DNA of 64,000 nucleotides from Ulota crispa. Its lineage: Eukaryota; Streptophyta; Bryopsida; Orthotrichales; Orthotrichaceae. Numbering within the stretch: position 1 is the first letter of the stretch; each line of letters opens with the position of its first letter. The stretch lies in the NCBI GenBank assembly GCA_963920765.1, contig OY987244.1, positions 23,974,358 to 24,038,357 of the forward strand. The letters are read 5' to 3'. The notes below the pieces were generated by a model. It was not told the DNA's origin, made no database searches, and saw only the letters and a program-made list of their open reading frames with translations. The position numbers were made by a program, and so were the translations under genes. This document shows, in pieces, positions 1 to 12,660 of this stretch.

Positions 1-940
1 TAGAACAGGATGTAGAGATCCTATTTATAACACACATATACATACATACACACATACAAGAGAAATAACCGGAAGTTGTACTGTCACATACGGTCTAACT
101 CCTAATTAGATCTTCTTGTACTCACAAACTATTCGGACGTCCGGAAGGAGTGTCCAAATCCTGTACCTCTTTCAAATCCAACCGCAACACACAAGACACG
201 TTACAGAAGTTTAGCCTCTATATCAAAGGGTTCTGCAATTTGATTAAGGAAGGTTGCGTGAAATCCTACCCTTTGAGAGTTTAGAGTGAGTGAAGTATCA
301 CTAAACAAAACAACAACAAAGAACACAAAAACAACATGGTGTAATTACTTCTTCATAGCCAATCCGGAATTGATTCCAGACAGACAGGTTGCATAGGAAA
401 CTCCTACAACCTCAACATACTACAATGACAAACCCTTTTTGACATAATTCCTAGTGCTAAGATGGTAACCAGATAATTAAAGGATCCCTACTCCTTTGCT
501 CACAATCACTCTTGGTGGTAGTGGAACCTCTCAACCATCAGCTAGCATGCGTTGGGATTGCTATCCGGACGCACACAACCTAAGACTGGCTATCCCTCAC
601 AAGAGTACCCGGATCGTAAACCCAAACAAGAACTGCCCCCTAGTACACAAAATTTTCCAACCACCTCTCTACTGGCTCCAGGAACCGGATCAAATAGGAT
701 TCGAGGATTATCTTCTCTTTCCAATGCTCAACGTCCGGATACCTGCAATAAAGAATGGTTCTACTCAGCATACTAACAGCAAACCAAGTGATCAATTCAA
801 AATCTTGAAGTAAATGCTCGGAACTTTGTTTTGCATTAAGAGAATTGAAAGTAAGAGAACACCTAGGGCAACAATCTTAGTTTTGCCGTTAATAGCTAAT
901 CCTTGAGGAACCCCTAAAGGTTCCCTACCAAAACGCTACT
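1..940. other. Intergenic, no gene recognised
   Basis: AT-rich spacer. Two short overlapping open frames near positions 496-813 show no domain, no credible start context and no splice structure. I see nothing functional here. Confidence 0.5.
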
Positions 941-1225
941 GACCAAGAATGATACATGTCATTCCCTATTCTAAAAAGTTGTGGACCTACAGACTCCATG
1001 TTGCAAAGTTCCACCAAAAGTAGATCTCAGATCCGGACATTCCGGGTTTGAGATTCCTAGCTTGCTAGGGAATGACACGTGTCATTTCCTAATCCATAAA
1101 GCTGTGGACCCCCCTTTATGTGGCCAAGTCTACCAAAAGTAGATCTCAAATCCATAAATTCCGAATCTGAGAACCTGGATTGTTAGGAAATGACATGTGT
1201 CATTTTCTAATCCAGATAGCAACCC
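941..1225. repeat. Tandem repeat, about 120-base unit, ~2.4 copies
   Basis: Successive units share the blocks GACACGTGTCATTTCC (with variants such as GATACATGTCATTCCC), GTTGTGGACC and CCAAAAGTAGATCTCA. The CACGTG-like palindrome at the start of each unit resembles a G-box, but no gene lies next to it. Confidence 0.65.
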
Positions 1226-1254
1226 TGGATCTACTCAAAGATCCTCCCACCAAA

Positions 1255-1645
1255 ACTGACTTCCGGTCTAGGATCCGGTTCTTGATTCACCAAAAATCCC
1301 TATATCACCCCAAATAGACTCTTCCGGATCTGGTTCCTTCTTGCTGGTTGACGTCTTGGTAGCGCGGGTTTGACTTGCTTTGGTGCGGCCCGTGTGTCTA
1401 CTTCTTCCCCTTCCGCGCAAGTGCCAAAGCCTACGGATTTGAGTCTCCCAATTTGTCTTGCAAATCACCTGAGATGTCTTCATTCTCCAAGGATACTGAG
1501 GATAAGTCATCATCAAGGTCAATTCTGAAAAGTGAGGTTGTCTTCTGCTTCACCAAATTTGGAGTCCCTGATTCTTTGTTGTCGTCCAAAACTGACTTCT
1601 AGTCCAGGATCCGGTTCTTGATTTATCCAAATCCTTGTATTGCCT
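1255..1645. repeat. Direct repeat flanking a more GC-rich 250-base insert
   Basis: The segment beginning AAAACTGACTTC..GGATCCGGTTCTTGATT occurs near 1253-1330 and again near 1588-1665. The sequence between is less AT-rich than its surroundings. It has no recognisable coding content. Confidence 0.5.
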
Positions 1646-1884
1646 CGGATAGACTATTCTAGATAATAGTTTCAACTTAGAGAGGAAATTATTTCTGGTT
1701 TGAAAGGAAACTCTTATTTCCTTGTTAATTGTTTTAAGTACTTAAAGAACTGTCAAATTTTTTAACCAATAATTTCAATAAATTTTCTCCTTTACTATGT
1801 AAAAGCAAAAATTTGCTCAAGGATACATTACATATCCTTATTTATTATTAAAAACACTAAAGTTCAGTTTCCAAGTTGCGACAC

Positions 1885-1985
1885 TTGAAGATTCCAAAGA
1901 GATTTTCAAAGATCCTCAAAGATTCCAAGAGAATCTCAAATTTTCTCAAAGATTCTAAAAATATTCTCAAATATTCTTAAAGACC
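1885..1985. repeat. AAAGATTCTCAAA-type minisatellite, short block
   Basis: Degenerate 10-15 base units related to the longer array inside the CACTA-like element near 12.1-12.6 kb, so the two blocks probably belong to the same repeat class. Confidence 0.5.
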
Positions 1986-2104
1986 CTAAACCCTAAACCT
2001 TAATCTCAAACTTCCATTCCTTTTGCCCTTTGTAAAATTTGGTGCTTTACTTTTTTGAATTTTGTGTGTTTGTTTTTGAGTTTTTTATCCAACCCTTGAT
2101 GGGT

Positions 2105-2643
2105 GTAGGGTTTATTGCAGGTTACTGGAAATGCATCTGAAAGGTGGACTATGCGCATAGACTTGTTTAGAGTGCGTGTTGCTCTTCCTCTCTTCAATGG
2201 ATGTAGGATTTTGACTGTCGCCATTGCCTTGGGTCAGATACAATCAAAGCAACATACAACAGACGAATTTCCTACGAATCCTTGCAGTCTTACCCTGTGT
2301 CTCAAAATCTCTCCGATTGCTTGCTGGATTTTCACTGTAGCATGCGGCACTTAGATTGGCTTTTTACGAGCTTGCATTAGGGTTTTTGACAATCCTAGGA
2401 TTAGAGAAACCTCATACTTTGTTTCAAGCTTTTGACTTGAATTATGACGTCTTCAACAAGTTGTTGAGAGTCAATGTTGACATCCTCAACAAATTACGCA
2501 CGGTTCCGCTTGATCAACTTCAAGCGGAGGAACTACTTGAATTGCGGCAAATTTTGCTAAGCGGATGGCAATTGAAAATACAAGTTTCCAGAGGAGATGG
2601 CCAGGCAGATGCACGTAATGTTTGGGTCATTTTGACCTCTTAA
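2105..2643 (+). other. Open stretch with no recognisable product
   Basis: Two consecutive open frames (about 2115-2354 and 2356-2643) follow a TTTATTGCAG that could act as a splice acceptor. The second reads as a Leu-rich segment of about 95 residues. No motif, no clear start and no partner exon is visible. It may be a relic exon or chance. Confidence 0.2.
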
Positions 2644-2649
2644 TGAGGT

Positions 2650-5600
2650 TAGCTCCTGACCCATAATTTTAAAACCCCATATCCTTAACAAAATTTTAGT
2701 TCCTTGCTTTCTGTCCTTGCAAATCTAATTGCATTGTTTGTATGCCCATGTGCAGGTGCCAAGTATGAGAGTTCAATTGTGGTTGCTTGAACATATTGAA
2801 GTGATTAAGACATTTCCATAAACCAGCAGTGGATTGAATTTTCCAACTACCGTTTGCATTTCCATTCGCCGTGGTAGGCCTTGTTGCAATTTTTGTTGTT
2901 TTGGTAAAGAATGTGTACAAGATATCTAAGTCAATGTGGGTAGTTGCAAAAAACACTTCACTGTTTTGTCTCAAACACCCTTAGTACTTGTAGTACTAGT
3001 AATACTACCGAGCTTTTGGAATAATTTTTTTTAAAATAAAATAAAATAAAATATGGACAATTTGTAAAGGACTTAAAATAGCATACTCGTGAAAATTCAA
3101 ACCTAGAAAAAATTTATTCAAAAAGTTTTGCGCAAAACAAAATCACCAACAAAAAGCCAATTTCTTTCTTGCTTTTTAGAAAATAGTAATATAATTCAAA
3201 AAAATAAAATAAAAACTGGCCATCTGAGAACCCATTAAACACATTCACATGGTACAATTGCTTTGCTGAGGAATTTCTTCATATTTTGCTAATGAAGGGA
3301 GATAGGATGCCCACTTTGAGACAATGTAGATGCCATGGAATTTCTAATTTTGCAAAACCATTCTACAAATGCGTGTAAGCATGCTCCATAAACAACATCC
3401 CTAATTTATAGCCTTAGAAAAGCTTTTTTGGACCCAAAATAGTACTAAAAACCCCCAAAATGGCCAAGGTAGACACCTACTTGGGGGCTGTTTAAAAATA
3501 GTAAAAAAATTTTAATAAACTTGCAAAAACTATAGAAGGTTTGTAACTATGACATGTACCTTCTTTTAGAATTTCAGCTCAAAAGAACTTGCTACGCAAA
3601 AGTTACAAGCCAAAAAGCACCTGCGGGAGGTGAAGGGGACAAGAAATTGCACAAGTATTTCTTGCAATGAGCCATGTTTGTTTTCTCAATCCTGTAAATG
3701 CTCCTTCTTCTGTTCTGAATGAAATGCAGGGTTGAGCAAGCAATTGTGCTCTCCAAATTGAACCTTTAACTGTCATTTGAAGTAATTCCTCTCTACTTTT
3801 TGTTGTGAGACTGTTTTTTTGTATGCTTCCTGGTTTAGTACAAGCTCATTAGAGTAATGGTAGGATGTGGAGGATTTGGCATCTGTGGGATTTTTGTTTC
3901 AATAAACCCACTTGCATAATACCATGTAATTTGTACTTTGCTACTATCATGGTAGTTGAATGTGCAAGTTTTCTATTCCACTACACTCTCTTATTGGACT
4001 CGGTTTCTATTTGCTTGCAATACCTATTTCCCATGTATAATAATCTTGTGTTTTGAGTGTATGATACTCTGATGTAAAAGTACTAAACGCTTGTGCAATA
4101 TCTCCATTTCAGAAGTGCCAATTACTTCAATGTGTTTTCAACCCTAAAGTAGATTGTGTTTACTTTACAAATCAAACGTCACATTTTGCATGCTTAAGCC
4201 CTAAAAAAATTCCAATGCTACTTCATCTTCTGAATGCATTGTTTTTCATGTGTACATGTATTTATAATGAACATAGGGTATCCTAAATTCTCACCAAAAA
4301 AAATTCAAATAAAGCATAGGGTACAACAAATTAGCAAGTTTTAGAAATTTAGATAAGTATAGCCCTATGAAAATGAAAAAAAATACCTACATAGCCCCCA
4401 TCTAATATGGCCTTGCACACAAGGTACTCCCAAAAAAAAGGACTATGCACCTCCTGAGCACATAGGCAGGAATTTTTTTTAAACAACTCGGGCTTCCATA
4501 AGCGTCTCCACAACAATGAAGGCAAGTCTTAAAAGTAATATTAAAACACTTGGATACCCACTCCTCCAATGATGACCAAGCAATTGGTGATAGCCATCCA
4601 TCCACAAATTTTGAACAATAAAATGTACTCTCTATTCTTGTTGAATTAGTCCTAAAGCCCATGGCCCCAAACCCTATACCCTAACTACTCACTAGTCACT
4701 ACTAACCTTTTATCTCTATGCTATTTTATATCTATGGCTTATATAATTCTATCATTTATTGTCTACCCTCTATTATATAAGCATGTTTTTCACTATTAGA
4801 CCATTGTGAGTGCTCAAACCTCCCCCTTGAGAAGTAAGTGCAAGCACAACCGGGTTTTAACAAAACTGGAAAATGAACTATAACAGTAAGAGGGTGGGTT
4901 TGGTTGTAAATTTCCAACTAAAGATGCCTTCCAAGCAATGGATCTTTACTAACAAGCCTACAATATACAATGATGAGCAAAGAAGAAGATGATCTACTTA
5001 GTATTTCACACGCTAGATTTTGTAGTCAATTGAAATGGGGACATGAGTAATTCTACCTTGTCATGGGGGTATACATATCCTATGTTTTGATCGTGAATGG
5101 CCCCCATTTCTCCATGATATGGTGGTGCTGGATCAACGTATAATGATTCTACTCTAGAGACGAATAATCACAACACTCTAGGAAGTTGGTAGTTCACCCC
5201 GCACTACTAGGCCGATTTAGGTTATCACCTTGTGACAAATAATCACAACATAAATTGGCGTCTATACTCGAGGATCAAGGATTATCTTAATCCCTTGATA
5301 CTTGAAAATCAAGGATTATCCAAATCCCTTGGTGAGTTGTAAATGCATCCAAAATGCCAGAGGCTAACTCCTTTCCCGGCTACTTAATGAAAATATGACG
5401 CTTTATGGCTCTACATGCCCTCTATGACGTATTCCTAATTTAATCAAAACGCGAATTTCTCCATACTTTGGGCCAATTGGTCAAATATTTAGCTTAGACA
5501 AAGGGTGGATGAACCCAATTAATGGCCCTACTTCCCTTTCCCTCTTAGTAAAAATATTCTGAAAAATTGGAAGGCGGACCTGCTGGCATGGCAGGGCGAA

Positions 5601-5850
5601 GTTTGAGGCTTGAAAGCGGGTTGATACCCGGCGATGGGCTCGGGCAGGTCAGGTCCAGGTATCGGCAGGGTCCGGGTATGGGCCAGGGTTCTGGTCCGGT
5701 CCTCCGGCAATCGTGACTGCAATTGGCTGCTGTGATTGGAGGCCGGCTCCTTTGGGGCTTGGGTGCGGCTTGAACACTCAGACTAGTCTTGACCTCAATG
5801 CTGTTGCATTTGAAACTAAGAGCTTGAGTGAGCTAGGGATTCTAGCACAA
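2650..5850. other. Intergenic, AT-rich, no gene recognised
   Basis: Long AT-rich spacer with homopolymer runs. Small open frames here lack domains or splice partners. The block at 5560-5760 is more GC-rich but shows no coding signature. Confidence 0.5.
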
Positions 5851-5854
5851 AAGT

Positions 5855-6480
5855 CTGTAGTTCTGGGGTGATCAGGAGAATGTGAAGAGCTAGTTGGGCT
5901 GTAAGAGCTAGGAATCTAGCAGAGAGATCTATAGCTCAAGGGCTAGCAAGGGAATGTGAGGAGCTGGCTCGAGTCGTGAGAGCTAGAAATTTGGCAACAA
6001 GTCTATAGCTCAAAACTAGCAAGAGAATGCGAGGAGCTGGCTAGCCGTGAGAGCTAGGAATTCGGCGAAAAGTTTGTAGTTCTAGGCTAGCAAGGGAATG
6101 TGAAGAGCTGGGCTGGGCCATAAGAGCTAGAAATTTGACAGAAAGAAAAGTAGCTTGAGGGCTAGCAAGGAAATGTGAAGAGCTGGCTAGCCGTAAGAGC
6201 TTAGAGTTCTGAGCCTAGCTGCTGCAAGCTCAAAAGCTAGAGTTGCCGTGAGGACTAGGAATTCTGAGCTTTGGCTGTGAGCTCAAGAGCTGAAGCTGGT
6301 CGTGAGCTAGGAATTCTGAGCGTGGCTGCTGTGAGCTCAAAAGCTAAGAGTTAGCCGTGAAGGCTAGGCATTCTAGGCCTTGGCCATGAACTCAAGAGCT
6401 GGAGCTGGCCATAGCCTGTGAGAGCTAGGAATTCTGAGCTTTGGCTGTGAGCTCAAGAGCTGGAGCTGGCCGTAGGAGCT
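5855..6480. repeat. Degenerate minisatellite built on GAGCTAGGAATTC-like motifs
   Basis: Units of about 70 bases in the first half carry GGGAATGTGAGGAGCTGGCT and GAGCTAGGAATTC-like cores. Units of about 60 bases in the second half carry GTGAGCTCAAGAGCTG. At least nine units are visible with point changes and small indels. It contains no ORF of interest. Confidence 0.75.
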
Positions 6481-6489
6481 GGAAAGAAA

Positions 6490-8567
6490 GCAGGTTCACC
6501 AGCTTAAAGACTCTGGTAGTGAGGCAAGCCTCAAGCTAAAGAAGTCAGTGAGCAAGGTGACTTCCCACTGAATTGCTGAGGGAATAAAAAGAGCTCGCCA
6601 TTCAAAGCTAAGCTAGAAAGATTCCCCTCAAGCTACTATGAGGGTTTGTTCTAGTATGGGAGTTCTGATAACGGCTGGTAAGTGGGAATTCAAGTAAAAT
6701 TCATACTCTAACTGACAATGGACTTGAATGCAACTTGTCACGTGATGTGACATCGTGGCTATGCCACATCTGATGTATTTCATTATTAGATGATCTTTGT
6801 TTTTAGTAGTTTTGGAGAAGGTTAGGGCCTTTGGCACCTCATTTGAGGCCACTTAGGGTTTGGGGTTAGTTAAGGCACGTTATTTCTCTGACTTGGCATT
6901 CTTTGCCAAGTCAAGTCTTATGAGGTGTTTTGAGAGAGGTTACGTTTGTGTTATTTTCCTGAGTTTATACCATCTTTCACATTTCTCCTTGCGCTCTTGG
7001 ATTCTCCTGTGACAAAATGAGAGGTAGCTTGATTGACGCTTAAGTGCTTAGATTTCATATCTTATCACTTGGCAAAAAATTCTCCTATTTCTTTTGTTTC
7101 TTGAAGTTTTTGCAATTTTTGCAAAACTTTGAGAGTTTCTAGTTTCTGTTCGAGTTTGAGTTTTTGGCTTTGGATTTGTGCATTGCATTGCTGGAGTTGT
7201 GACGTAAGCTTTGCCGGAGTACGGAGAGTCCTTTGGTTCCTCGTTCATATTTGAGCGATTTGTTCTTTGATTTTGAGTTTCCGGGGAGCAGACCAGAAAC
7301 TCCAACGACGGCGGTGCAGTTGCGACAAGACTAGGGTTTTGGTAGTTGCTGGCGACGGGGAGCTGCGGAGCAGAGTGCCGGCAGCGACAAGAGCCTGAGA
7401 AATTAGGGTTTGTGGGACCAGGCGACGGCGACGCTGAAGCGAGTTCCGGATCTGGAGCTGAAACCACCAGCTTCGACGAAGGTCACGGGCGGAGTTAGGG
7501 TGCGGAGACGAAGACGGGGACCAGCGCGACCCCATCGACGAGAAGAATCTAGGGTTTCCGAGGGCGACGGTGGTCGGGCGACGCCAAGAACTAGCAGAAC
7601 GTCGACGGGCAGATTAGGGTTTGGGAGACAGGCGCGGCGTCCGGAGCAGCTGAGTGACGAGTCCAGGTCGACGAGCTAGGCGCCGCGAGCTAGGGCGTCG
7701 GAGTACCAGCGCCGAGGACCACAAATTTTAGGGTTTCGGCGGGAGCCACGAGCCAACCAGGCCGTAAGCAGCAGGTGTAGTCCGGTGGCTAGGGTTCCAG
7801 CCTGCAGCTTTCATCCGAATTTTCCAACCATCTCATAATCTTCTCAACTTCAGCTTCGTTTCTCCAAAATTCAGCAGATCCTAAGTGCTTGGGGTTGAAA
7901 ATTTCAGAAATTCAGCTAAAGCTCAGGAAAGATCTATTTTAATTACATCTCGTTTTAACAACCAACACTTACAGCCAGCTTTGGCTGTGAGTACCGTCAT
8001 CCCTTCCCTTCCAAGTTTTTCACATACCAGATAAGAGTCTAAACCCTAGAATTCTTGGCTGGAGCTCTTTAAAAATTTGGTTTAATTAAATCATCCAAAC
8101 CTTTTGGATTCAACTCATTGGATTTACATCACTTAAATTCCAAAACCAGTTATTCTAAAGAATTGTTAAATTTCTTATGAGATTTGTGGACATTGGGTTT
8201 GGAGGCATTGGATTTGCAGGTTGTTGCATTTCAATTTGTCACTTATCACTAACCGTAGGCGTGTGCCGATTATGTGATTTTTCTTTTTTATTTATCTGTT
8301 ATTTAGAGAAGAAGATCCAAGATTTGTATTTTGGATTTTGTCTTTTGATACCTTCTTCGTTTGTGGACATTATCCTATTTTGTGTTTTGTTAGGGTTGAG
8401 CGTATCGTAGAGATGAGGCTGGGTTGATTGCTGTCGAGACCTTTTCTATATGTGTTGGACTTGTATTCACCAGATGTTATTACCGATGAACCATACAATT
8501 TGGTAGTGATTACAAATTAGGTTGCCTTAAGCCTTTAAATAGTTGCAGATATCCAGGTAGTCCGTTT
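6490..8567 (+). other. Possible leader/LTR-like region upstream of a gag relic
   Basis: AT-rich to 7200, then a strikingly GC-rich block (about 7240-7800) with many CGACG repeats and at least five AGGGTTT telo-box-like motifs, then AT-rich again up to the gag-like start at 8568. The open frames in the GC-rich block have arginine-rich, low-complexity translations and look spurious. Its position directly upstream of gag suggests a retrotransposon 5' LTR or leader, but I could not find a matching second LTR. Confidence 0.3.
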
Positions 8568-9849
8568 ATGGTGCAGACTAGGAGCCGATATTATTAGCCT
8601 TCCTCACCAGACTATTTGGAGGGTGAACACATTGAGGACTTTAGGCCAGCGGTAGATACCAACGAGGCTTTTCAGCCTAATTTGGCGTTGAAGACTACTA
8701 GGAAGTTTTGAATCTAGAGTGTGGATACGTTTGATGAAATGAAAAACAATCCCCGTAGTTTGGTGCGTGATTGTTTTTCAGAACAAGCAAGGAGTATTTC
8801 TCTTCCTGATTCGTACGTAGATGAAAGAAAAGCGCCAAAGGTTGCCCAATTTTAACGACTGGTTTGCCTTTGAGCTTCTACTTTAATATTTAGAATTTGA
8901 TGCCCTTGAGATATATGAACAGTGGACTCATGTTCATCAACTTGAACTTTTTAAGGTGCAGATTTACTGAGAGACACAAGTAGAGCTTGATTCAACTTTC
9001 AAAGATGGCATGGTAGCTGCTTTTGCTTCCTCATCTGTGAAGGTGCAGAAGAAATTTAGCAAAGGTGATAGATCAGTCTCTAAAGATTCTAAGGGTAAAG
9101 CAATAGCCCTGGGACCTAGGACAGAGAGTGCTACACCACCTGTTATGTCGCGCATGGCACATGCTACTTAGGCGGCACTAGCCTCAGTTGGTTCTCCACC
9201 TTAGTTTGATCCATTAGCGCAATTTCTTGCGCATTTGGAAATAGAGTATGACAAATTCCATCATGATGAAATGCAGCATATCCAGAAGTTTTGAAGAGAA
9301 AAAAAAAATACGCCGCGTATCATATTCACTACTTGGCACGATTTGCTGTTGAGTCTACTGGAGTTTTCACTAAGAGTTAACTTGTCAAGATCTTTTTGTC
9401 AAAGATCAACAAGCAGTTGCTAGATTTAGTATCCCCTCGGATTATCTTTGATTATGAGGATAGGGATATTTCGGCTCAAGCTTTTGCTGTAATTGAAAAG
9501 TGTGACCGATCTCTTTGTCATCATGACGCCACGGATATGGTCTTTTCCATGACAGATTCTTTCAAATCTAGGAAGACCCCTACTCTTACTAGCAATCTGG
9601 CAGATATTAAACTAGAGAAGACTATACATTATTAGAAATATGAGTAAGATAGATATGCCAAGAAAGATTACCCAAAGAAATCCAAAATTCCTTTTCAGCC
9701 ATCCAAAGCTACTAAGAAGGAAAAGGTGAAGGGTGAAGTTAAGCCCAAGAAGAAGGCTCTAAACTGCAACCATTATGGTGGCATTAATCATGATGAGGAT
9801 CACTATTTTTAGCTTCATCTTGAGATGAAGCCAATTAGTTTTGTGGCTG
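8568..9849 (+). pseudogene. Decayed Ty3/gypsy-like gag, 5' part
   Basis: A start codon at 8568 begins Met-Val-Gln-Thr-Arg-Ser, a common opening of plant gypsy gag polyproteins. The frame continues with several in-frame stops and shifts. The best preserved stretch (9396-9632) reads as a helical capsid-like segment. Near 9760-9830 the translation LNCNHYGGINHDEDHYF resembles a CCHC zinc knuckle that has lost cysteines, followed by a Leu-His-x-Glu-Met-Lys-Pro tail typical of plant gag knuckles. The relic is interrupted at 9850 by the CACTA-like element and appears to resume at 12792. It cannot encode a functional protein. Confidence 0.6.
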
Positions 9850-10091
9850 CACTAGTAGAAAATTCAGCACAAAATCAACAAAATTTCAACCAAAAACTAT
9901 TGATTTTTTCTGTGAATTTGGTCAAGTTGATTTGGGTACTTTTCTGTTGATTTTCTGTTGATTTTTTATTGTTTTCTGTTAATTTGTTGTTAATTTCTAT
10001 TACGTATTTTATGTTGTTCAATTCTATTTCTTTTCAATTTTAAATTTTTTTTCATAGAATTTTACTTTATTTTATTTTATAACGGGGACGG

Positions 10092-10195
10092 GCAGCTGCC
10101 CAAGCCCCTGAGCAACTGCCCCAGATCCCGGGCAGCTGCTCAAGCCCCCGAGCAGCTGCCCAAGCCCTCGAGCAGCTGCCCCAGACCCCGGACAG
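10092..10195. repeat. 20-base GC-rich tandem repeat, 5 units
   Basis: Five head-to-tail units of GCAGCTGCCCAAGCCCCTGA with a few substitutions, in otherwise AT-rich sequence. The following GTGGGGTTTGAACCCCCCAC is a perfect-looking short hairpin. Confidence 0.8.
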
Positions 10196-10796
10196 CTGTT
10201 GGCAGTGGGGTTTGAACCCCCCACTTCTATCTTCACACTCCACAACTCTATCTCATTCTCAAAAACTACTAAAGAAAGTGCAAATACACATGTGCACATT
10301 AGTATCATGATTCTATTTATACATTAAATGTTCATGTCTTTAGTAAACCAGTAGACTTTGGAGGCTATTTTTGTCCATTAAAGGATTTTTTTCAAAAAAC
10401 TTAGAACTAAAAAAAGTTGGTAAATGTATTTTACTTTCACCTCCAACAATTTTTTTGGATTTCAATCATTTTATCAAAATTTATGAGCTAAAATTAGAGA
10501 AGGTGTTTAGAAATTTTTTAAAAATTGTTTATTTCCATCCTTTTTATTTTGTTTATAAATTTTTTTTGGAATTCACAAATCTTATAAGGATTGTTGCAGG
10601 CAAAGGTTGGATTCATTAATAATTATTATTTAGTGCTAGTTTTTTTGTAAAAAGAACCTAATTTTGTTAAAATAGCCTCCATAGTTTGATAGCTTCAAAT
10701 AACATGAAGACGTGAAAAGTTACGGAATTAAAACCTTGCATTTATAAAATCCAAACTTTATAGACTTTTGAATAGTTTTGGATATTTTTTAAGGGC

Positions 10797-11202
10797 ATTA
10801 ATATGTGAACCACACCCTTTGAACTATTGTACAACACCCTTGGGGTAAATTTTAGATTTCTACCATCAAAAATTTGAGTTTGAGAATTTTGAAATCAAAT
10901 TTGGACTTAGAAACCATGGTATTGTCTAAGACCATAAAAAAGGTTGCAATTGAACATTACCCAATGAAAAAGTTATTCTTTTTTTACAAACAAAAGTAAA
11001 ATTAACAATTTTCTCCCTAACTAAACTTTTTCATTGGGTGGTGTTGAATTGCAACTTTTTTATGGTTCTAGACAATACCATGGTCTCTAAGTCCAAATCT
11101 GAATTCAAAATTTTCAAATTCAGCTTTTTGATGGTAGAAATCTAAAATTTACCCCGTGGTGTGGTATAGTAATTGGAAGAGTGTAGTACACATATCAATT
11201 CC
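10797..11202. repeat. Foldback (inverted repeat) element, ~185-base arms
   Basis: The left arm (about 10797-10982) and right arm (about 11018-11202) are inverted copies: the left arm contains ACCATGGTATTGTCTA and ACCCAATGAAAAAGTT, the right arm their complements. A spacer of about 35 bases separates them. A diverged single-arm copy lies near 28690-28800, so this is a dispersed family. Confidence 0.75.
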
Positions 11203-12060
11203 CATCTTTTAAAGCTTATAAAAATATTTTATAAGATTTTTTTTTTTTTAATTCATTTGGTTAGTAATAGAAGGAAAAATACTAAAGTACCCTTTAAGTC
11301 TTTCAAAATATCAAGTTTACGCCAAAAATATGTGAAACATAAAAAATATTCCTTATTTTTTGTAGGAATATCAATTATACTCCTATTATTTTGGAAAATT
11401 AATAAAAAGACTCTTTTATTTTGAAATGTTAAATATATCCTTGTGTTATTTGAAATGTAAAAATCACCTTTGGTTTCTTGTAAGAATTTGCATTAAACTA
11501 TACACTTGGTTATCATGTAACACAAAGATATTTTTGGTACTTTTAATCTTTGAGGAACATATATGATTTTTTCAAAGAATTGAGGAGCATCTTTTGTATT
11601 TATTTGTAAAGAAATTTTGGTATTTAAAACAACAAAATGTTGTATTTTTAATATAAAATTTTGTTGAATTAGTGAAGTTGAGTCCAAAAGTGTCCAAATC
11701 AATAGAAAACTGTTGATTTATTTGTTATTATGGTCATGTTTTTACTTGACTTTAAAGGCTGCTAATTTTAAATCTAACCAAATTGTGAAAAGTAAAGAAA
11801 ATAAAACCAGTCAATGTACACTCAAACTTCTAAAAGATTCTTTTATTTTTTGAAAAATTCTTTTATTTTTTAAAACTTCAAAAAAATTTAATGAGGTCCA
11901 AAAAGATTTTAGAAAGATTTCAAAAACAAACCTAAACTATTGTAATAGCATTTTTATTAAAAATATTTTAAAGTATTTTGATGAATTACAAAAAGATTCC
12001 TAAAGGACTCTAATTCAGTCTAAGAGATTCTATTTCTATAAGTATTTTTAAGTACTTTCA

Positions 12061-12660
12061 CAAATTTCATAAAGATTTTAAAAAGATTCTCAAAGACTCC
12101 AGAAAGGTTCTTGGAGATTCTGAGAGATTCTCAAAGATTTTTAAAATTTCAAAAAAGATTCTCAAAAGATTCACAAAGATTCTCAAAAGATTCCCAAAGA
12201 TTCTCAAAGCTTCTCAAAGCTTCCAGGAAGATTCCAAGATTAGTCATAAAGACTTTCAAAAATTCTCAAAAAATTTCAAAATTCCTAAAACATTTCCAAA
12301 GATTTTCAAATATTCCAAACTATTTTCAAAGATTCTCAAAAATTCTCAAATATTCCTAAAAGATTCCAAGAAGATTCTCAAAAATTTCCAAAGATTCTCA
12401 AACATTCTCAAAGATTCCAAAAAACTTGAAAAGACTCCCAAAGATTTCCAAAGATTCTTGAAGATTCTAAAAAGATTCTCAAAGATTCCAAGAAGATTCT
12501 CAAAGATTCTAAAATCTTGAAAAGATTTTTATATATTCTTAAAAATCCTGAAAAGATTCTCAATGATTCCCAAAAGATTCTTGAAGATTCTTAAAGATTC
12601 ACAAAAAATTCCCAAATGATCCTCAAAAGATTCCAAAATTTCTATTGATTTAGATAATGG
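12061..12660. repeat. AAAGATTCTCAAA minisatellite
   Basis: About 600 bases of degenerate 11-15 base units of the type AAAGATTCTCAAAAGATTCC. The long open frame at 12111-12359 is a product of this repetition (repeated Ser-Lys-Asp-Ser-Gln-Arg-Phe), not a gene. Confidence 0.85.

Noticed and set aside
7048..7679. Overlapping GC-rich open frames on both strands (up to 139 residues)
   Set aside because: Antisense to one another, low-complexity Arg/Ser/Pro translations caused by CGACG-rich DNA, with no domains.
12111..12359. 82-residue open frame with repeated Ser-Gln-Arg-Phe-Ser-Lys-Asp
   Set aside because: A direct product of the minisatellite; no independent coding signal.
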